Notes: generated by a model not told the origin, from the sequence alone. 64,000 nt of DNA from Glacieibacterium frigidum (GCF_007097155.1 NZ_VJWA01000002.1:124001-188000), one strand, 5' to 3'. Shown: positions 37,557 to 47,028, numbered from the stretch's first letter. Numbers and translations: made by a program.

Positions 37557-37572
37557 TGGCACGCCTCTTGCT
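37557..37572 (+). promoter_or_regulatory. Sigma-54 promoter of the PEP-CTERM gene
   Basis: TGGCACGCCTCTTGCT matches TGGCACG-N4-TTGCW exactly, GG and GC separated by 10 bases. Predicted start near 37583, leaving about 32 nt to the ATG at 37615 with GGAGGGG as RBS. The PrsR activator encoded nearby is the natural partner. Confidence 0.9.
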
Positions 37573-37614
37573 ACCGTGAATGTACGGTTGGTTGCTTGGC
37601 TGGAGGGGCCCTAA

Positions 37615-38484
37615 ATGATTGCTGTAACTAGAAAGTCGCGTACCGTTGCGAAATTGGCGTTGGCAGTGACCCTGCTCTGCGGTGTCGCCGCCGCTCCGGC
37701 CCGCGCCGTAACGGCGATCAGCGGCTCGGCGTTCGACGTTAAGGTCAACCTGCAGCTGCTCGGCCTTCTCGGCGTCGGGATCGGTCCCTTCAGCCAATCC
37801 TCGGGTTCGGGCACCGCGGCTTTCACTGACAACGACAGCTTTGCCGGGGTTTCGGAACGGCTCAACCTCGGCGTCGCCAACATCGTCGGCGTACAGCAGC
37901 GGGTCGACACCGGCCTGTTGCTGACCTCGGCATCGTCGTCGCTGCCGCTGCAGGTGGGTTCGGCGCGCGCTACCGTCAACGACTTGTCGTTGCGTCTCGG
38001 CACGGTGTTCCTCGGCAACTTCACCAGCCTGTTGTCGATCACCTCCGGCGAGGTCATCTCGACATCGCGCGTCGGGGCGAACGGCGGTGCCAATGCCAGC
38101 GGCTTCACCTCGATCGCCGGCCTGACGATCTCGGGCGCCGCGCTTGGCGGCCTGGTCATCAACGGTGCGGCCTTCGTCAATCCGGACCCCAACACGGTTC
38201 TGCTCGACGTGCTCGGGCTGCGCATCATCCTCAACGAACAGACCCCGATCGGCACGCAGTCGGCGAGCTCGGCGGGCATCTCGACCAACGCCATCCGCCT
38301 GATCTTCGACGGCTTTTCGATCGGCGGCGGGCTGCTGAGCGGTGATGTCATCATCGCGCACAGCGAAGCGCAGATCAACGACGCGATCACCTCGGTGCCG
38401 GAGCCGGCGACGTGGGCGCAGATGATCCTGGGCTTTGGGTTGATCGGGCTGGTCGCGCGTCGCCGCAAGGCCGTCACCGCCTGA
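37615..38484 (+). CDS. PEP-CTERM sorting-domain protein (PEPxxWA type)
   Basis: 289-residue exported protein of unknown role. Signal peptide in about the first 31 residues (LALAVTLLCGVAAAPARA). The body is Ser/Gly/Leu/Val-rich without Cys in the mature part, resembling choice-of-anchor proteins. The C-terminus carries the sorting signal VPEPATWAQMILGFGLIGLVARRRK: PEP motif, hydrophobic helix and Arg cluster, recognised by an exosortase not seen in this window. RBS GGAGG. A sigma-54 promoter is directly upstream and prsR/prsK lie 1-5 kb downstream, so it is probably part of the PrsR regulon linked to exopolysaccharide. Confidence 0.93.
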   Translation: MIAVTRKSRTVAKLALAVTLLCGVAAAPARAVTAISGSAFDVKVNLQLLGLLGVGIGPFSQSSGSGTAAFTDNDSFAGVSERLNLGVANIVGVQQRVDTGLLLTSASSSLPLQVGSARATVNDLSLRLGTVFLGNFTSLLSITSGEVISTSRVGANGGANASGFTSIAGLTISGAALGGLVINGAAFVNPDPNTVLLDVLGLRIILNEQTPIGTQSASSAGISTNAIRLIFDGFSIGGGLLSGDVIIAHSEAQINDAITSVPEPATWAQMILGFGLIGLVARRRKAVTA

Positions 38485-38491
38485 TCGGCTC

Positions 38492-38526
38492 GGGCGGTCC
38501 GGCCAGCCCCCCGCACCGGACCGCCC
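38492..38526 (+). terminator. Terminator hairpin of the PEP-CTERM gene
   Basis: Perfect 11-bp arms GGGCGGTCCGG (38492-38502) and CCGGACCGCCC (38516-38526), 13-base loop, 7 bp after the stop codon. Likely bidirectional, as the holin gene converges from the other side. Confidence 0.7.
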
Positions 38527-38536
38527 CAGCCATCGT

Positions 38537-38950
38537 CTATCGGTCGCCGGCCTTCGCCTTGCCCCACTCGCGCGCCGCGGTGTAGCCGAGGTAGCCGGTA
38601 CCGAAGAGTGCATATAGCGGCTCCGGGATCGCCGCGAGATAGCCAGTCATCCCCTTGCCGATCGCGACCGCCATAGCGGGGTTGACCGCTGCGATCAGCC
38701 CCATCGGGATCGCCCACAGTAACAGCGTGTACATCACGTAGAGAAAGCTCGGCCGCGCCCGGCTGGTCCACGGATCAACCGACTGCGCCTCGGCGACGAT
38801 CGCCGACAGCTGCAATTTCACACCCTCCAGATCCTGCGTGCCCTGCAGCTTGAGCAATTCTAGCTTGGCGGCATCACGCGCCCGCGGATCGGGGATCAGC
38901 TTGTCGAGCAGGCCCGCCACCGGGCCGATGATCGCGTCGAGAAATGCCAT
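38537..38950 (-). CDS. 3-TM holin of the gene-transfer-agent type
   Basis: 137 residues, matching the family described as a holin of three transmembrane segments for gene-transfer release. Start MAFLDAIIGPVAGLLDKLIPDP is typical, then a charged helix (DPRARDAAKLELLKLQGTQDL) and hydrophobic segments SFLYVMYTLLLWAIPMGLI and an amphipathic tail. GGAGG precedes ATG 38950. It stands alone: no lysin, capsid or tail gene is nearby, although a full GTA cluster may be elsewhere. A strong minus-strand promoter lies upstream. Confidence 0.8.
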   Translation of the reverse strand: MAFLDAIIGPVAGLLDKLIPDPRARDAAKLELLKLQGTQDLEGVKLQLSAIVAEAQSVDPWTSRARPSFLYVMYTLLLWAIPMGLIAAVNPAMAVAIGKGMTGYLAAIPEPLYALFGTGYLGYTAAREWGKAKAGDR

Positions 38951-39054
38951 TGCGGTGCCTCCAGCGAATTTGCCTAAGTTGACGAAGTTGACACTCGCGA
39001 CGTGTTTCGTCGCAAAGGCCAATCTCCGTATCTGGCGGTTCGCCGGACCGTTGT

Positions 39055-39083
39055 TGTATCGCCTATTTGGTTCATTTTGTCAA
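39055..39083 (-). promoter_or_regulatory. Sigma-70 promoter for the holin gene
   Basis: Minus-strand TTGACA (39083-39078), 17-bp spacer, GATACA (39060-39055). The -35 lies in a small hairpin sequence (CATTTTG-cttga-CAAAATG). Transcription would start about 100 nt before the holin ATG. The remaining sequence from 38951 to 39154 shows nothing else. Confidence 0.6.
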
Positions 39084-39154
39084 GCAAAATGTCGGCGCTG
39101 GGTGCTGCCGGTGGTGGCTCGCGCTTCGGATCGATCGGTTGTGGGGGCCGCTAC

Positions 39155-39231
<77 letters not shown>

Positions 39232-39273
39232 ACCGGCGGTTCGTGTAGGCGGGGGAGCGTGGGGATGCAAGGC

Positions 39274-39407
39274 CTTCCCCTCCTCTTCAGGAGAGGGGCG
39301 AGAGACGGCGAAGCCGGCCCGGGGGTGGGGCGGCTGCGCGCTCAGTCTCCCCCACCCCGGGGCCGCGCCTGCGGCGCGGCTCTCCGACCCTCCCCTGAAG
39401 GTGAGGG
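39274..39407. repeat. Complex palindromic intergenic repeat
   Basis: 134-bp dyad-rich element between tRNA-Pro and prsR. Outer hairpin CCCCTCC-tcttca-GGAGaGGGG (39277-39298), paired inner arms around CCCGGGGGTGGGG (39318-39330) and CCCCACCCCGGGG (39350-39362), and a right part with CCCTCCCCTGAAGGTGAGGG (39388-39407). Such REP/ERIC-like elements are scattered through sphingomonad genomes. It probably also ends prsR transcription. Confidence 0.6.
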
Positions 39408-39411
39408 TTGG

Positions 39412-40770
39412 CTACCCCTCCAACCCGTACTGCTTCAGCAGATCGTACAGCGTCGGCCGGCTTACCCCCAGCAGCTTGGCGGTCGAGGAGATATTCCCCT
39501 CCGTCCGCGCCATCGCCAGGCGGATCGCCCGCCGATCCGCCTGTTCACGCGCCGTCTTGAGGTTGAGCGCCGCGGCGCCGTCCTCCTTGCCGCCCAGGTC
39601 GAGGTCGGCGGCGTCGAGGCGGATGCCCTCGGCCATGATCACCGCGCGCTTCAGGCGGTTCTCCAGCTCGCGGACGTTGCCCGGCCAGTGCCAGTCGGTC
39701 ATCGCGGCGATCGCGGCGGGGGTGAAGCCCTTGAACGGCCGGCCATGGTCGCGCGAGAATTTCGCGAGGAAGTGATGCGCCAGCAGCGTTGCGTCGCCGG
39801 GCCGCTCCGACAGGCTGGGGATGCGCACGACGATCTCAGCGAGGCGGTAGTAGAGGTCCTCGCGGAACCGCGTGCTGGCGATCATCGCGTCGAGGTCCTG
39901 GTGCGTCGCGCAGACGATGCGCACGTCGACCGGGATCGGACGACGCCCGCCGATGCGTTCGATGACGCGCTCCTGCAGGAAGCGCAGCAGCTTGACCTGC
40001 AGCGGCAGCGGGATGTCGCCGACCTCGTCGAGGAACAGCGTGCCGCCCTCGGCAAGCTCGATCTTGCCCTCGGTGGTCTTGGCCGCGCCGGTGAACGCGC
40101 CCTTCTCATAGCCGAACAGCTCGGATTCGAGCAGGTTCTCGGGGATCGCCGCGCAGTTTATCGCGATGAACGGCTTGGCCTTGCGGAGCGACGCATTGTG
40201 CAGACCGCGCGCCAGCAGTTCCTTGCCCGTGCCGCTGGCGCCGAGCAGCATCACCGACACGTCGGCGGTAGCGACGCGCTCGATCATCCGCGCGACCTTG
40301 AGCATCTCGGGCGCGCCGGTGACGATGCCGCCCAGCACGTCCTGCGGGCCGACGGCGTCGCTCAGCCGCCGGTTCTCGGCCTCCAGGTCGTAGACGTGGA
40401 AGGCGCGGCGGACGATCAGGCCGAGTTCGTCGATGTCGACGGGCTTCGCATAGAAATCGAAGGCACCGCCGGCAATCGCGCGGATCGCGCTGTCGCGGGC
40501 GCCGTGGCCCGAGGCGACGATGACCTTGGTCGCGGGCGCGTGGCGCAGGATCTCGGTCAGCGTCGCAAAGCCCTCGCTGACCCCGTCGGGATCGGGCGGG
40601 AGACCCAGATCGAGCGTCACCACCGCGGGGGCATAGGTGCGCATCGCCTCCATCGCCGCGGTGCGGTCGCCGGCGACGATGACCTCGTAATCCTCGTAGC
40701 TCCAGCGCAACTGGCGCTGCAGGCCCTCGTCGTCCTCGACGACGAGCAGCTTCCTCGGTCCGTTGTTCAA
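39412..40770 (-). CDS. prsR: PEP-CTERM-box response regulator PrsR (sigma-54 activator)
   Basis: 452-residue NtrC-class regulator. Receiver 1-125 with phospho-acceptor Asp54 ([11 protein letters not shown]) and switch Lys in [12 protein letters not shown]+ domain about 148-380 with Walker [15 protein letters not shown] at 224-229 and Walker [14 protein letters not shown]; Fis-type helix-turn-helix at the C-terminus ([20 protein letters not shown]). Matches the PrsR family that activates PEP-CTERM and exopolysaccharide genes. Overlaps prsK by 4 bp. Its likely target promoter is at 37557-37572. Confidence 0.96.
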   Translation of the reverse strand: MNNGPRKLLVVEDDEGLQRQLRWSYEDYEVIVAGDRTAAMEAMRTYAPAVVTLDLGLPPDPDGVSEGFATLTEILRHAPATKVIVASGHGARDSAIRAIAGGAFDFYAKPVDIDELGLIVRRAFHVYDLEAENRRLSDAVGPQDVLGGIVTGAPEMLKVARMIERVATADVSVMLLGASGTGKELLARGLHNASLRKAKPFIAINCAAIPENLLESELFGYEKGAFTGAAKTTEGKIELAEGGTLFLDEVGDIPLPLQVKLLRFLQERVIERIGGRRPIPVDVRIVCATHQDLDAMIASTRFREDLYYRLAEIVVRIPSLSERPGDATLLAHHFLAKFSRDHGRPFKGFTPAAIAAMTDWHWPGNVRELENRLKRAVIMAEGIRLDAADLDLGGKEDGAAALNLKTAREQADRRAIRLAMARTEGNISSTAKLLGVSRPTLYDLLKQYGLEG

Positions 40771-42929
40771 GCCCGCAACCTTTCGTACGCAGGCGCAGAC
40801 GCCGGCACTGCTATTTCTTCCGGCGACAGCGCCGGAAGGGTGATGGTGAAGACGGTGCCCTCGCCCTCGCGGCTGGCAACGTCGAGGCGGCCACCCACGC
40901 CGCGGGCGATCTCGCGCGCCTCATAGGCCCCGATGCCGAAGCCGCCGGGCTTGGTCGAGCGGAAGGGCTTGAACAGCTCGGTACGGACGAACGCCGCCGA
41001 CATGCCGCAGCCGTTGTCGGCGATCGTCACCTGCACCGTGTCGCCGACCAGCCGCGCGGTGACGTCGATGCGCGCGTCGGCCTCGCTGGCGTCGATGGCG
41101 TTCTGCAGCAGGTGGACGAACAATTGTTCGAGGCGCGTCGGGTCGGCATCGACGAACGCCTCGGCGCCGTCGATCACCGGATAGATCGACGGATGCGCGC
41201 GGCGCTTGGCGGCGACGACCTGGCCGATCAGCGCGGCGACATCGACGGGCTCACGCGCCTCTGGCCGCCCGGTGTTGTGCTGCGCCAGCCGCGCCAGGAG
41301 GTCGTTCATCTTGCCCACCGACGATTGCAGCGTCGCCACCATGTCGGCGCGGAACGCCGGATTGTCGGCGTGGCGCTCGGCATTGCGAGAGACGAGGCTG
41401 AGCTGCGACACCAGGTTCTTGATGTCGTGCATGATAAACGCGAAGCGGCGGTTGAACTCGTCGAAGGCGCCCGCCTCGTCGAGCGCGACCTGCGTCGAGG
41501 CCTCGGCGATATAGCTCGCCGCCTGGCGCCCGAGGGTGCGCAGCAGGTCGTAATCCTCCCAGTTCAGCTCGCGCGGCGCGACGGTGCGCGACACCAGGAT
41601 GAAGCCCGCCAGCGTGTCGAGGTGGATCAGCGGCACCGCGAGCCAGACGCGGCGATCCTCCAGCGCCCAGTCGGGCAGCTGCATCCCCTCATAGCTGCCC
41701 GCCCCTGACCGCCACTCGTCGAAATCGACAACGCGCTGCTGCTGCGACAGGAAATGCGCGAAGCCGCTCGCGGCGCCCAGTTCCTGCCCATCGAAATCGC
41801 GCCATTCCCAGCGCGCGACGCGGTCGAAGCCGCCGTCGCCGGTAGGCGCGAACAGCGCGCCGCCGGGCGAATCGAGCACCGCGCACACCGCCTGGACGAC
41901 GCGCTCGGACAGCTGGCCGTGGCCGGCATCGGTGCGCGACACGGTGGCGATGAAGCGCAGCCACTCCTGCCGGTAATCATATTTATAGGCGAAGAAGTTC
42001 TTGGCGATGGCGACGCGCAGCGCGGCGCGGAAGCGCGGGGATACCAACACCACGACACCCAGGATCGCGGTGGCGAACAGGAAGCTGATCTGCAGCAACC
42101 GCCCCCAGTCGCCGCCGACCAGGCTGAGGCCGTAGGCGGTCAGCGCCATGACGATCAGGTAAACCCCGATGATGCTGAACGACATGGTGTGGAACACCAC
42201 CTGCCGCGACACCTGGACCTTCGATGCCCAGGACGAGCTGGCGCTGAGCAGCAGCAGCGGCACGACGATCGCATCGACCGCGCCGCGGATGTTGAACAGG
42301 TCGCTCGACAGCTCGCCGAGCAGGAACTGCAGCGTGTAGAGATTGAGGTCGTAGCCGAAGAAGCCGGCCAGCCCGATCGCCAGCAGACGGATGCCGCCGC
42401 GGCTGGCGGGTGCCGCGTTGACCCACAAATTGTGCAGCAGCACGAGGCCCGAGATCGCGACGATCAGCCGGCCGATGACGAACAAGGTGCCGAGCAGCGC
42501 TGCCTGGTCGCCGCCGAAGACGCCGTAGCCGCTGCCGTCGACGACATCGAGGAGCAGCTGCATGCTGGTCACGAAGCCGATCGCGCCCGCCAGGAAGAAC
42601 GACGAGCTGAGCCGGTCCTCCAGCCGCCACGAGGCGCGCAGCAGCGAGACGACGAACGCCACCCACGCGCCGGTACGAAGCGTCTCCATCAGCGACAGCA
42701 GCCACGCGCCGCTGCCGTCGCCGCGCGCCATGACGACGAAGGTCGCCGCCCAGATCGCGGTCATCGCGGCCGCACCCGCCAGCCATAGCGACGTCTGCTG
42801 GCGCGCGCGGCGCACCAGCGCGGTGACTGCCAGCGCAGCGAATGCGATGCTGGCGATCAGATGGCTGAACAGGCCGACGTCGGTCAGTTGCACCTGGCTC
42901 GTCCCCCCTTCGCCACCCTGCCCCCGCAT
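40767..42929 (-). CDS. prsK: PEP-CTERM system histidine kinase PrsK
   Basis: 720-residue sensor kinase partner of PrsR. About eight membrane helices cover residues 18-305, then a GAF-like domain (about 325-480), a phosphoacceptor helix with His501 in FAFIMHDIKNLVSQLSLVSRN, and an ATPase domain with NAIDASE, DNGCGMS and GFGIGAYEARE. The H-box with DIKN is typical of this family. An alternative GTG start at 42893 has a better RBS (GGGGGGA) and would drop 12 residues. Shares a divergent 99-bp gap with the guanylyltransferase gene. The signal sensed is unknown. Confidence 0.95.
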   Translation of the reverse strand: MRGQGGEGGTSQVQLTDVGLFSHLIASIAFAALAVTALVRRARQQTSLWLAGAAAMTAIWAATFVVMARGDGSGAWLLSLMETLRTGAWVAFVVSLLRASWRLEDRLSSSFFLAGAIGFVTSMQLLLDVVDGSGYGVFGGDQAALLGTLFVIGRLIVAISGLVLLHNLWVNAAPASRGGIRLLAIGLAGFFGYDLNLYTLQFLLGELSSDLFNIRGAVDAIVVPLLLLSASSSWASKVQVSRQVVFHTMSFSIIGVYLIVMALTAYGLSLVGGDWGRLLQISFLFATAILGVVVLVSPRFRAALRVAIAKNFFAYKYDYRQEWLRFIATVSRTDAGHGQLSERVVQAVCAVLDSPGGALFAPTGDGGFDRVARWEWRDFDGQELGAASGFAHFLSQQQRVVDFDEWRSGAGSYEGMQLPDWALEDRRVWLAVPLIHLDTLAGFILVSRTVAPRELNWEDYDLLRTLGRQAASYIAEASTQVALDEAGAFDEFNRRFAFIMHDIKNLVSQLSLVSRNAERHADNPAFRADMVATLQSSVGKMNDLLARLAQHNTGRPEAREPVDVAALIGQVVAAKRRAHPSIYPVIDGAEAFVDADPTRLEQLFVHLLQNAIDASEADARIDVTARLVGDTVQVTIADNGCGMSAAFVRTELFKPFRSTKPGGFGIGAYEAREIARGVGGRLDVASREGEGTVFTITLPALSPEEIAVPASAPAYERLRA

Positions 42930-43028
42930 GGTTCTAGCGCCTTATCGCGCACCGGGCCATGCCCCCCGATGCTTGGCGGCAGCGGGCGATGCCGGTAGTG
43001 GCAGCCCCAGCCGCTGCGGAGTGAGATT

Positions 43029-44267
43029 TTGAGCGACGATATCTGGCCGGTCATCCTGTCGGGCGGTTCGGGCACAAGGCTGTGGCCGTTGTCGCGCACC
43101 GAGGCGCCCAAGCAGCTGCTCGCGCTGACCGGCGCGCGCACCATGCTGCAGGAGACCGCGCTGCGAACCGCGGTGCCGGGCTTCCACCCGCCGGTCGTCG
43201 TTTGCGGTGCGGCGCATGTCGCGGCGATCGACGCGCAGCTGAGCGAACTGGGCATCGCGGCGGCGGCGACGATCGTCGAGCCGGCGGCGCGCAACACCGC
43301 CGCCGCGATCGCGCTGGCGGCGCTGGAGGTCGCGGCGCGCGACGTGGACGGCGTCCTGCTCGTGATGCCGTCGGACCATGTCATCGACGACGTGCCTGCC
43401 CTGCTGGCAGCCGTCGCGCGCGGCGGGGCTGCGGTTGCCGATGGGTGGCTGGCGACCTTCGGCATCGCCCCCACCGGCCCGGCGACGGGGTACGGCTATA
43501 TTGCTCGTGGCGAGGCGATCGGCGGCGGGGTGTTCGCGGCGCGGCGCTTCATCGAGAAGCCCGCGCTGGCGGCGGCGCAGGCGATGCTCGACGCGGGCGG
43601 GCACGACTGGAACGGCGGGCTGTTCCTGTTCCGCGCCGAAGCCTTCATCGCGGCGCTCCGCGAGCATGCGCCCGAGATCCTGGCCGCGGCGCGCGCGGCG
43701 CTGGCGCAGGCTGTCCGGACAAGTGCCGAAATCCATCCCGATGCCGGGCAGTTTGTCGCCGCCCCGTCGATCTCGGTCGACTATGCTGTGATGGAGCGCG
43801 CGGAGCGCGTTGCGGTGATCCCCGTCGACATGGGCTGGTCGGACATCGGCGCGTGGGACGCGGTACTGGCGCACGGGTCGGGCGACGCCGATGGCAACGT
43901 GACGCGCGGGCCGGTGCTGCTGAGCGGCACGCGCGACTGCCTGGTGCGCAGCGAGGGGCCGCTGGTCGCGACCCTGGGGGTAGAAGGGCTGATCGTCGTC
44001 GCGACCGGCGACGCGGTGCTCGTCGCCGCCGCCGCCCACGCGCAGGAAGTCCGCGACCTCGTCGCGCGTCTGCCCGACCCGGCCCTCGCGACACGCGCCT
44101 GTGCGGGAGCGCGCCGCGTCGCGACCGGCGACGGCGTGACCGTCGACGAGGTCGTGCTGGCGCCAGGCGAGGCCTTCGCCGGCGAGGCGATCCTGTTGTC
44201 CGGACAGCTTCAGGACGGCGTGGCGGGCCCCGAAGGCGCCCGCCTGCTCGTCGCGATCAGAAGCTGA
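43029..44267 (+). CDS. Mannose-1-phosphate guanylyltransferase
   Basis: Makes GDP-mannose for exopolysaccharide. 412 residues: nucleotidyltransferase domain with VILSGGSGTRLWPLSRTEAPKQLL signature and FIEKPALAAAQAML, then VDYAVMERAERVAVIPVDMGWSDIGAWDA and a short C-terminal extension. It lacks the complete phosphomannose isomerase half of AlgA/ManC (about 470 residues), so it is probably monofunctional. Start is TTG 43029 with GGAGTGAG as RBS. Its position beside prsK links it to the PrsR surface-polymer regulon. It overlaps the convergent TonB-receptor gene by 11 bp. It holds two of the five TGTCCGGACA copies. Confidence 0.92.
   Translation: MSDDIWPVILSGGSGTRLWPLSRTEAPKQLLALTGARTMLQETALRTAVPGFHPPVVVCGAAHVAAIDAQLSELGIAAAATIVEPAARNTAAAIALAALEVAARDVDGVLLVMPSDHVIDDVPALLAAVARGGAAVADGWLATFGIAPTGPATGYGYIARGEAIGGGVFAARRFIEKPALAAAQAMLDAGGHDWNGGLFLFRAEAFIAALREHAPEILAAARAALAQAVRTSAEIHPDAGQFVAAPSISVDYAVMERAERVAVIPVDMGWSDIGAWDAVLAHGSGDADGNVTRGPVLLSGTRDCLVRSEGPLVATLGVEGLIVVATGDAVLVAAAAHAQEVRDLVARLPDPALATRACAGARRVATGDGVTVDEVVLAPGEAFAGEAILLSGQLQDGVAGPEGARLLVAIRS
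43712..43721. repeat. TGTCCGGACA palindrome, copy 3
   Basis: In the guanylyltransferase gene (Ala-Val-Arg-Thr-Ser; GTC-CGG-ACA). Confidence 0.6.
44197..44206. repeat. TGTCCGGACA palindrome, copy 4
   Basis: In the same guanylyltransferase gene, 485 bp further on and in another reading phase (TTG-TCC-GGA-CAG, Leu-Ser-Gly-Gln). Confidence 0.6.
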
Positions 44268-46962
44268 GGCTGGCGCGGGCGTAGAGGAAGCGCCCGTTGA
44301 AGCCGAACGGCGAGAAGTTGCTGTACGGCGCGACATAGCGGGTCGCGGCATAGTTGCGCGTGGCACCGGTGATCGGATCGGCGCCCTGCCCGGTCGGGAT
44401 CAGGTCGGGATATTCGTCGAGCAGGTTGTTGGCACCGATCGCGAACTCCAGGCCCTTACCCGGCTTGATCCGCGCCTCGAGGTCGACGACCCACTTGGCG
44501 CCCAGGAACACGTCGTTGAACGGCTCCGACCCGCCGTCGAGCACCTTGCCGTAGCGGTTGCCGCGCAGCGTCACGCCCAGGATCTCATAGTCGTAGTCGA
44601 GGCCCAGGTTGACCTTGGTGCGCGGCTGGCCCTGCTCGATGCGCAAGGACTCCTGGCGCCCGAACAAAGTCACGCCCGGCACCTGGCTCAGCGCGCCCGG
44701 CGTAGCGTTGCGCCCGGTGATGCGCGTCTTGTTGTAGTTGAACCCGGCACTGGCGCGCAGCTTGCCGCCTTCACCCAGGTCGATCCGGTAGGTCGCGACC
44801 GCGTCGACACCCTGCGTGCGGGTATCGATGCCGTTGATGAAGAAGCGCGCCGCCGAGATGGTGCGGAACCCTGCGTTGTTCAGGATCTGCGCGATCTGGA
44901 AGCCCGACGAGGTCGGTGCACCGCTGGGGTTGCCGAGCGCGTCGCGCGTCGCGTTCAGGTTCTCGGTGACGACGATGCGGTCGTCGATGTCGATGTGGTA
45001 GTAATCGACAGTCAGGCTCAGCTCGGGCACCGGATTGATGACGAAGCCCGCCGAGTAGCTGACCGAGGTTTCGGCCTGCAGCGGGCTGGCGCCCAGCGCC
45101 TGCGCGACGGGGTTGTTCACCGGCAGCGTCACCGCATCGACCAGGATGCCGTTGACGTTGTTGGTCGCGGCCGCCGCGAAAAACTGCTGCTGCAGCGACG
45201 GCGCGCGGAAGCCGGTCGAAACCGCGCCGCGCACAGCATAGCCGTCGATGGGCTCGAAGCGCGCCGAGACCTTGCCGTTCCAGTCGCTGCCGAAGTCCGA
45301 GTAGTCCTCGTAGCGACCCGCCGCCTGGATGGTGAAGCGGTCGGAGATGTCGGCGTCGACCTCGACATAGGCCGAGAAATTGTGGCGCTCGCGCTTGCGC
45401 CCGGTGACCTGCTGCCCGCCGATCGTCGGCTGGAAGCCCGGGAACACCTGCGCGCCCGGTGCCGCGCCCGCCGCCAAACCGCTCGCCGGCGAGGTCGGGT
45501 TGTTGGCACCGACGATCGCCGGGCCGGCCCGGTAGCTGTCGGGCTCGCCGGCGCGGATCTCGTAATCCTCGTTGCGATACTCGAGGCCGCCGGCGAGGTT
45601 GAACGACTTGAGGCCGCCGATCTCGAAATCGCGGTTGAGGTCGAGGTTGGCGGTGAACTGGCCGTAGCGCAGCCCGCCCGCGTCGAACTCGGTCTTCGAG
45701 GACGGCCCGATCGAGGCGTTGAGCGTGTTGGTGATGAAGAAGTCGAACTCGTTCTTGGCATAGGCCATCGACACGTCGACGTTGATATCGCTGCCGACCA
45801 CGCCCTTCAGGCCGCCGGTGAACGAATAATCGTCGAGCTCCGAATTGATCAGCGGCAGGAAGCCGTTCGGATAGACCGACAGCACGTTCCGCGCGTCGTT
45901 CGACAGGCGGTAGAAGCCGCCCGATTCACCCTCGCGGTGGCCGTAGCTGGCGAAAGCATAGAGCTCGAGGTCCTCGGCGAGCGGCGTGCCGAAGTTGATG
46001 AACGCGTTATAGTCCTCGGTGCGCGCGTCGCCGTAGCGGTGCGACAGGCGGTCGAAGCTGAACTCGTTCGCCGTATAGGCACCGCTGGAGTTGAACTGGC
46101 GGCGCGGGTCGTAGCCGGTGCGGTTGGTCGGGTCGCGGTCGCGGTACTCGCCCGTGACGTTGATGAAGCCCTCGCTGGCGAACGGCAGGCCGATGTTGCC
46201 GGTGACGGTCAGCGTCTTGCCGTCCGACACGCTGCGGTCCTTGCCGGTGTTGACCAGCGCCAGCGTGCCGTCGGGGGCGATGACGGGGACGCCCGGCGCG
46301 CTGGTCTGGACGCCGGTGACTTCCTTGATGCCCTCGACGTCGCTCTCGTACTGGCCGTAGGTGACGCTGATCCGCCCGCCCTCACGCGCGCGGCGCAGCT
46401 GGAAGTTGATCACGCCGGCGATCGCGTCGGAGCCGTACTGCGCCGCCGCACCGTCGCGCAGCACCTCGACACGCTCCAGCGCGGCCGACGGGATCAGGTT
46501 GATGTCGACAGCCGCGGTGCCGCGCCCGACCGAGCCGTTGATATTGAGCAGCGCGGTGGTGTGGCGGCGCTTGCCGTTGACCAGCACCAGCGTCTGGTCG
46601 GGTCCCAGGCCGCGCAGCGTCGCCGGGCGGATGACGTCGGTGCCGTCGGTGATCGACGGCTGGGGAAAGTTGAACGATGGCACGAGCTGGTTCAGCACGC
46701 GGTTCGTCTCGGTATAGCCGGTATTCTGGATCGCCTCGGCGCCGATGACGTCGATCGGCACGGTCGAATCGGCGACGGTGCGGTCGCTGCGCCGCGTACC
46801 GGTGACGATGATCGTGTCGGCGTCGAGCGCGGTATCGTCGGCGGCGGCCGTCTCGACTGGTGCAGCGGCTGCGGCGGCCGGAGCGTCCTGCGCGAACGCG
46901 GGCGTAGCGAGCATGCCCGTGGCGATGCCGGCGAGAAGCGTGGCGCGAAGCGTCGATGTCAT
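44257..46962 (-). CDS. TonB-dependent outer-membrane receptor
   Basis: 901-residue receptor. Signal peptide about 1-24 (TLLAGIATGMLATPAFA), TonB box region DADTIIVTGTRR, plug domain about 58-185 ending YGSDAIAGVINFQL, and a 22-strand barrel whose last strand ends with FLYARASLSF, the aromatic C-terminus needed for BAM assembly. It follows the SusC/oligosaccharide-type style seen in sphingomonads, but substrate is not readable. The 66-bp gap upstream to dctA shows no Fur box or riboswitch. Confidence 0.92.
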   Translation of the reverse strand: MTSTLRATLLAGIATGMLATPAFAQDAPAAAAAAPVETAAADDTALDADTIIVTGTRRSDRTVADSTVPIDVIGAEAIQNTGYTETNRVLNQLVPSFNFPQPSITDGTDVIRPATLRGLGPDQTLVLVNGKRRHTTALLNINGSVGRGTAAVDINLIPSAALERVEVLRDGAAAQYGSDAIAGVINFQLRRAREGGRISVTYGQYESDVEGIKEVTGVQTSAPGVPVIAPDGTLALVNTGKDRSVSDGKTLTVTGNIGLPFASEGFINVTGEYRDRDPTNRTGYDPRRQFNSSGAYTANEFSFDRLSHRYGDARTEDYNAFINFGTPLAEDLELYAFASYGHREGESGGFYRLSNDARNVLSVYPNGFLPLINSELDDYSFTGGLKGVVGSDINVDVSMAYAKNEFDFFITNTLNASIGPSSKTEFDAGGLRYGQFTANLDLNRDFEIGGLKSFNLAGGLEYRNEDYEIRAGEPDSYRAGPAIVGANNPTSPASGLAAGAAPGAQVFPGFQPTIGGQQVTGRKRERHNFSAYVEVDADISDRFTIQAAGRYEDYSDFGSDWNGKVSARFEPIDGYAVRGAVSTGFRAPSLQQQFFAAAATNNVNGILVDAVTLPVNNPVAQALGASPLQAETSVSYSAGFVINPVPELSLTVDYYHIDIDDRIVVTENLNATRDALGNPSGAPTSSGFQIAQILNNAGFRTISAARFFINGIDTRTQGVDAVATYRIDLGEGGKLRASAGFNYNKTRITGRNATPGALSQVPGVTLFGRQESLRIEQGQPRTKVNLGLDYDYEILGVTLRGNRYGKVLDGGSEPFNDVFLGAKWVVDLEARIKPGKGLEFAIGANNLLDEYPDLIPTGQGADPITGATRNYAATRYVAPYSNFSPFGFNGRFLYARASLSF

Positions 46963-47028
46963 TGAAAGGCCCCCGAAAAGATTACGGACCCATCATTGTG
47001 CAGTGCACCCGGCCCGATCAAGCGGGCG

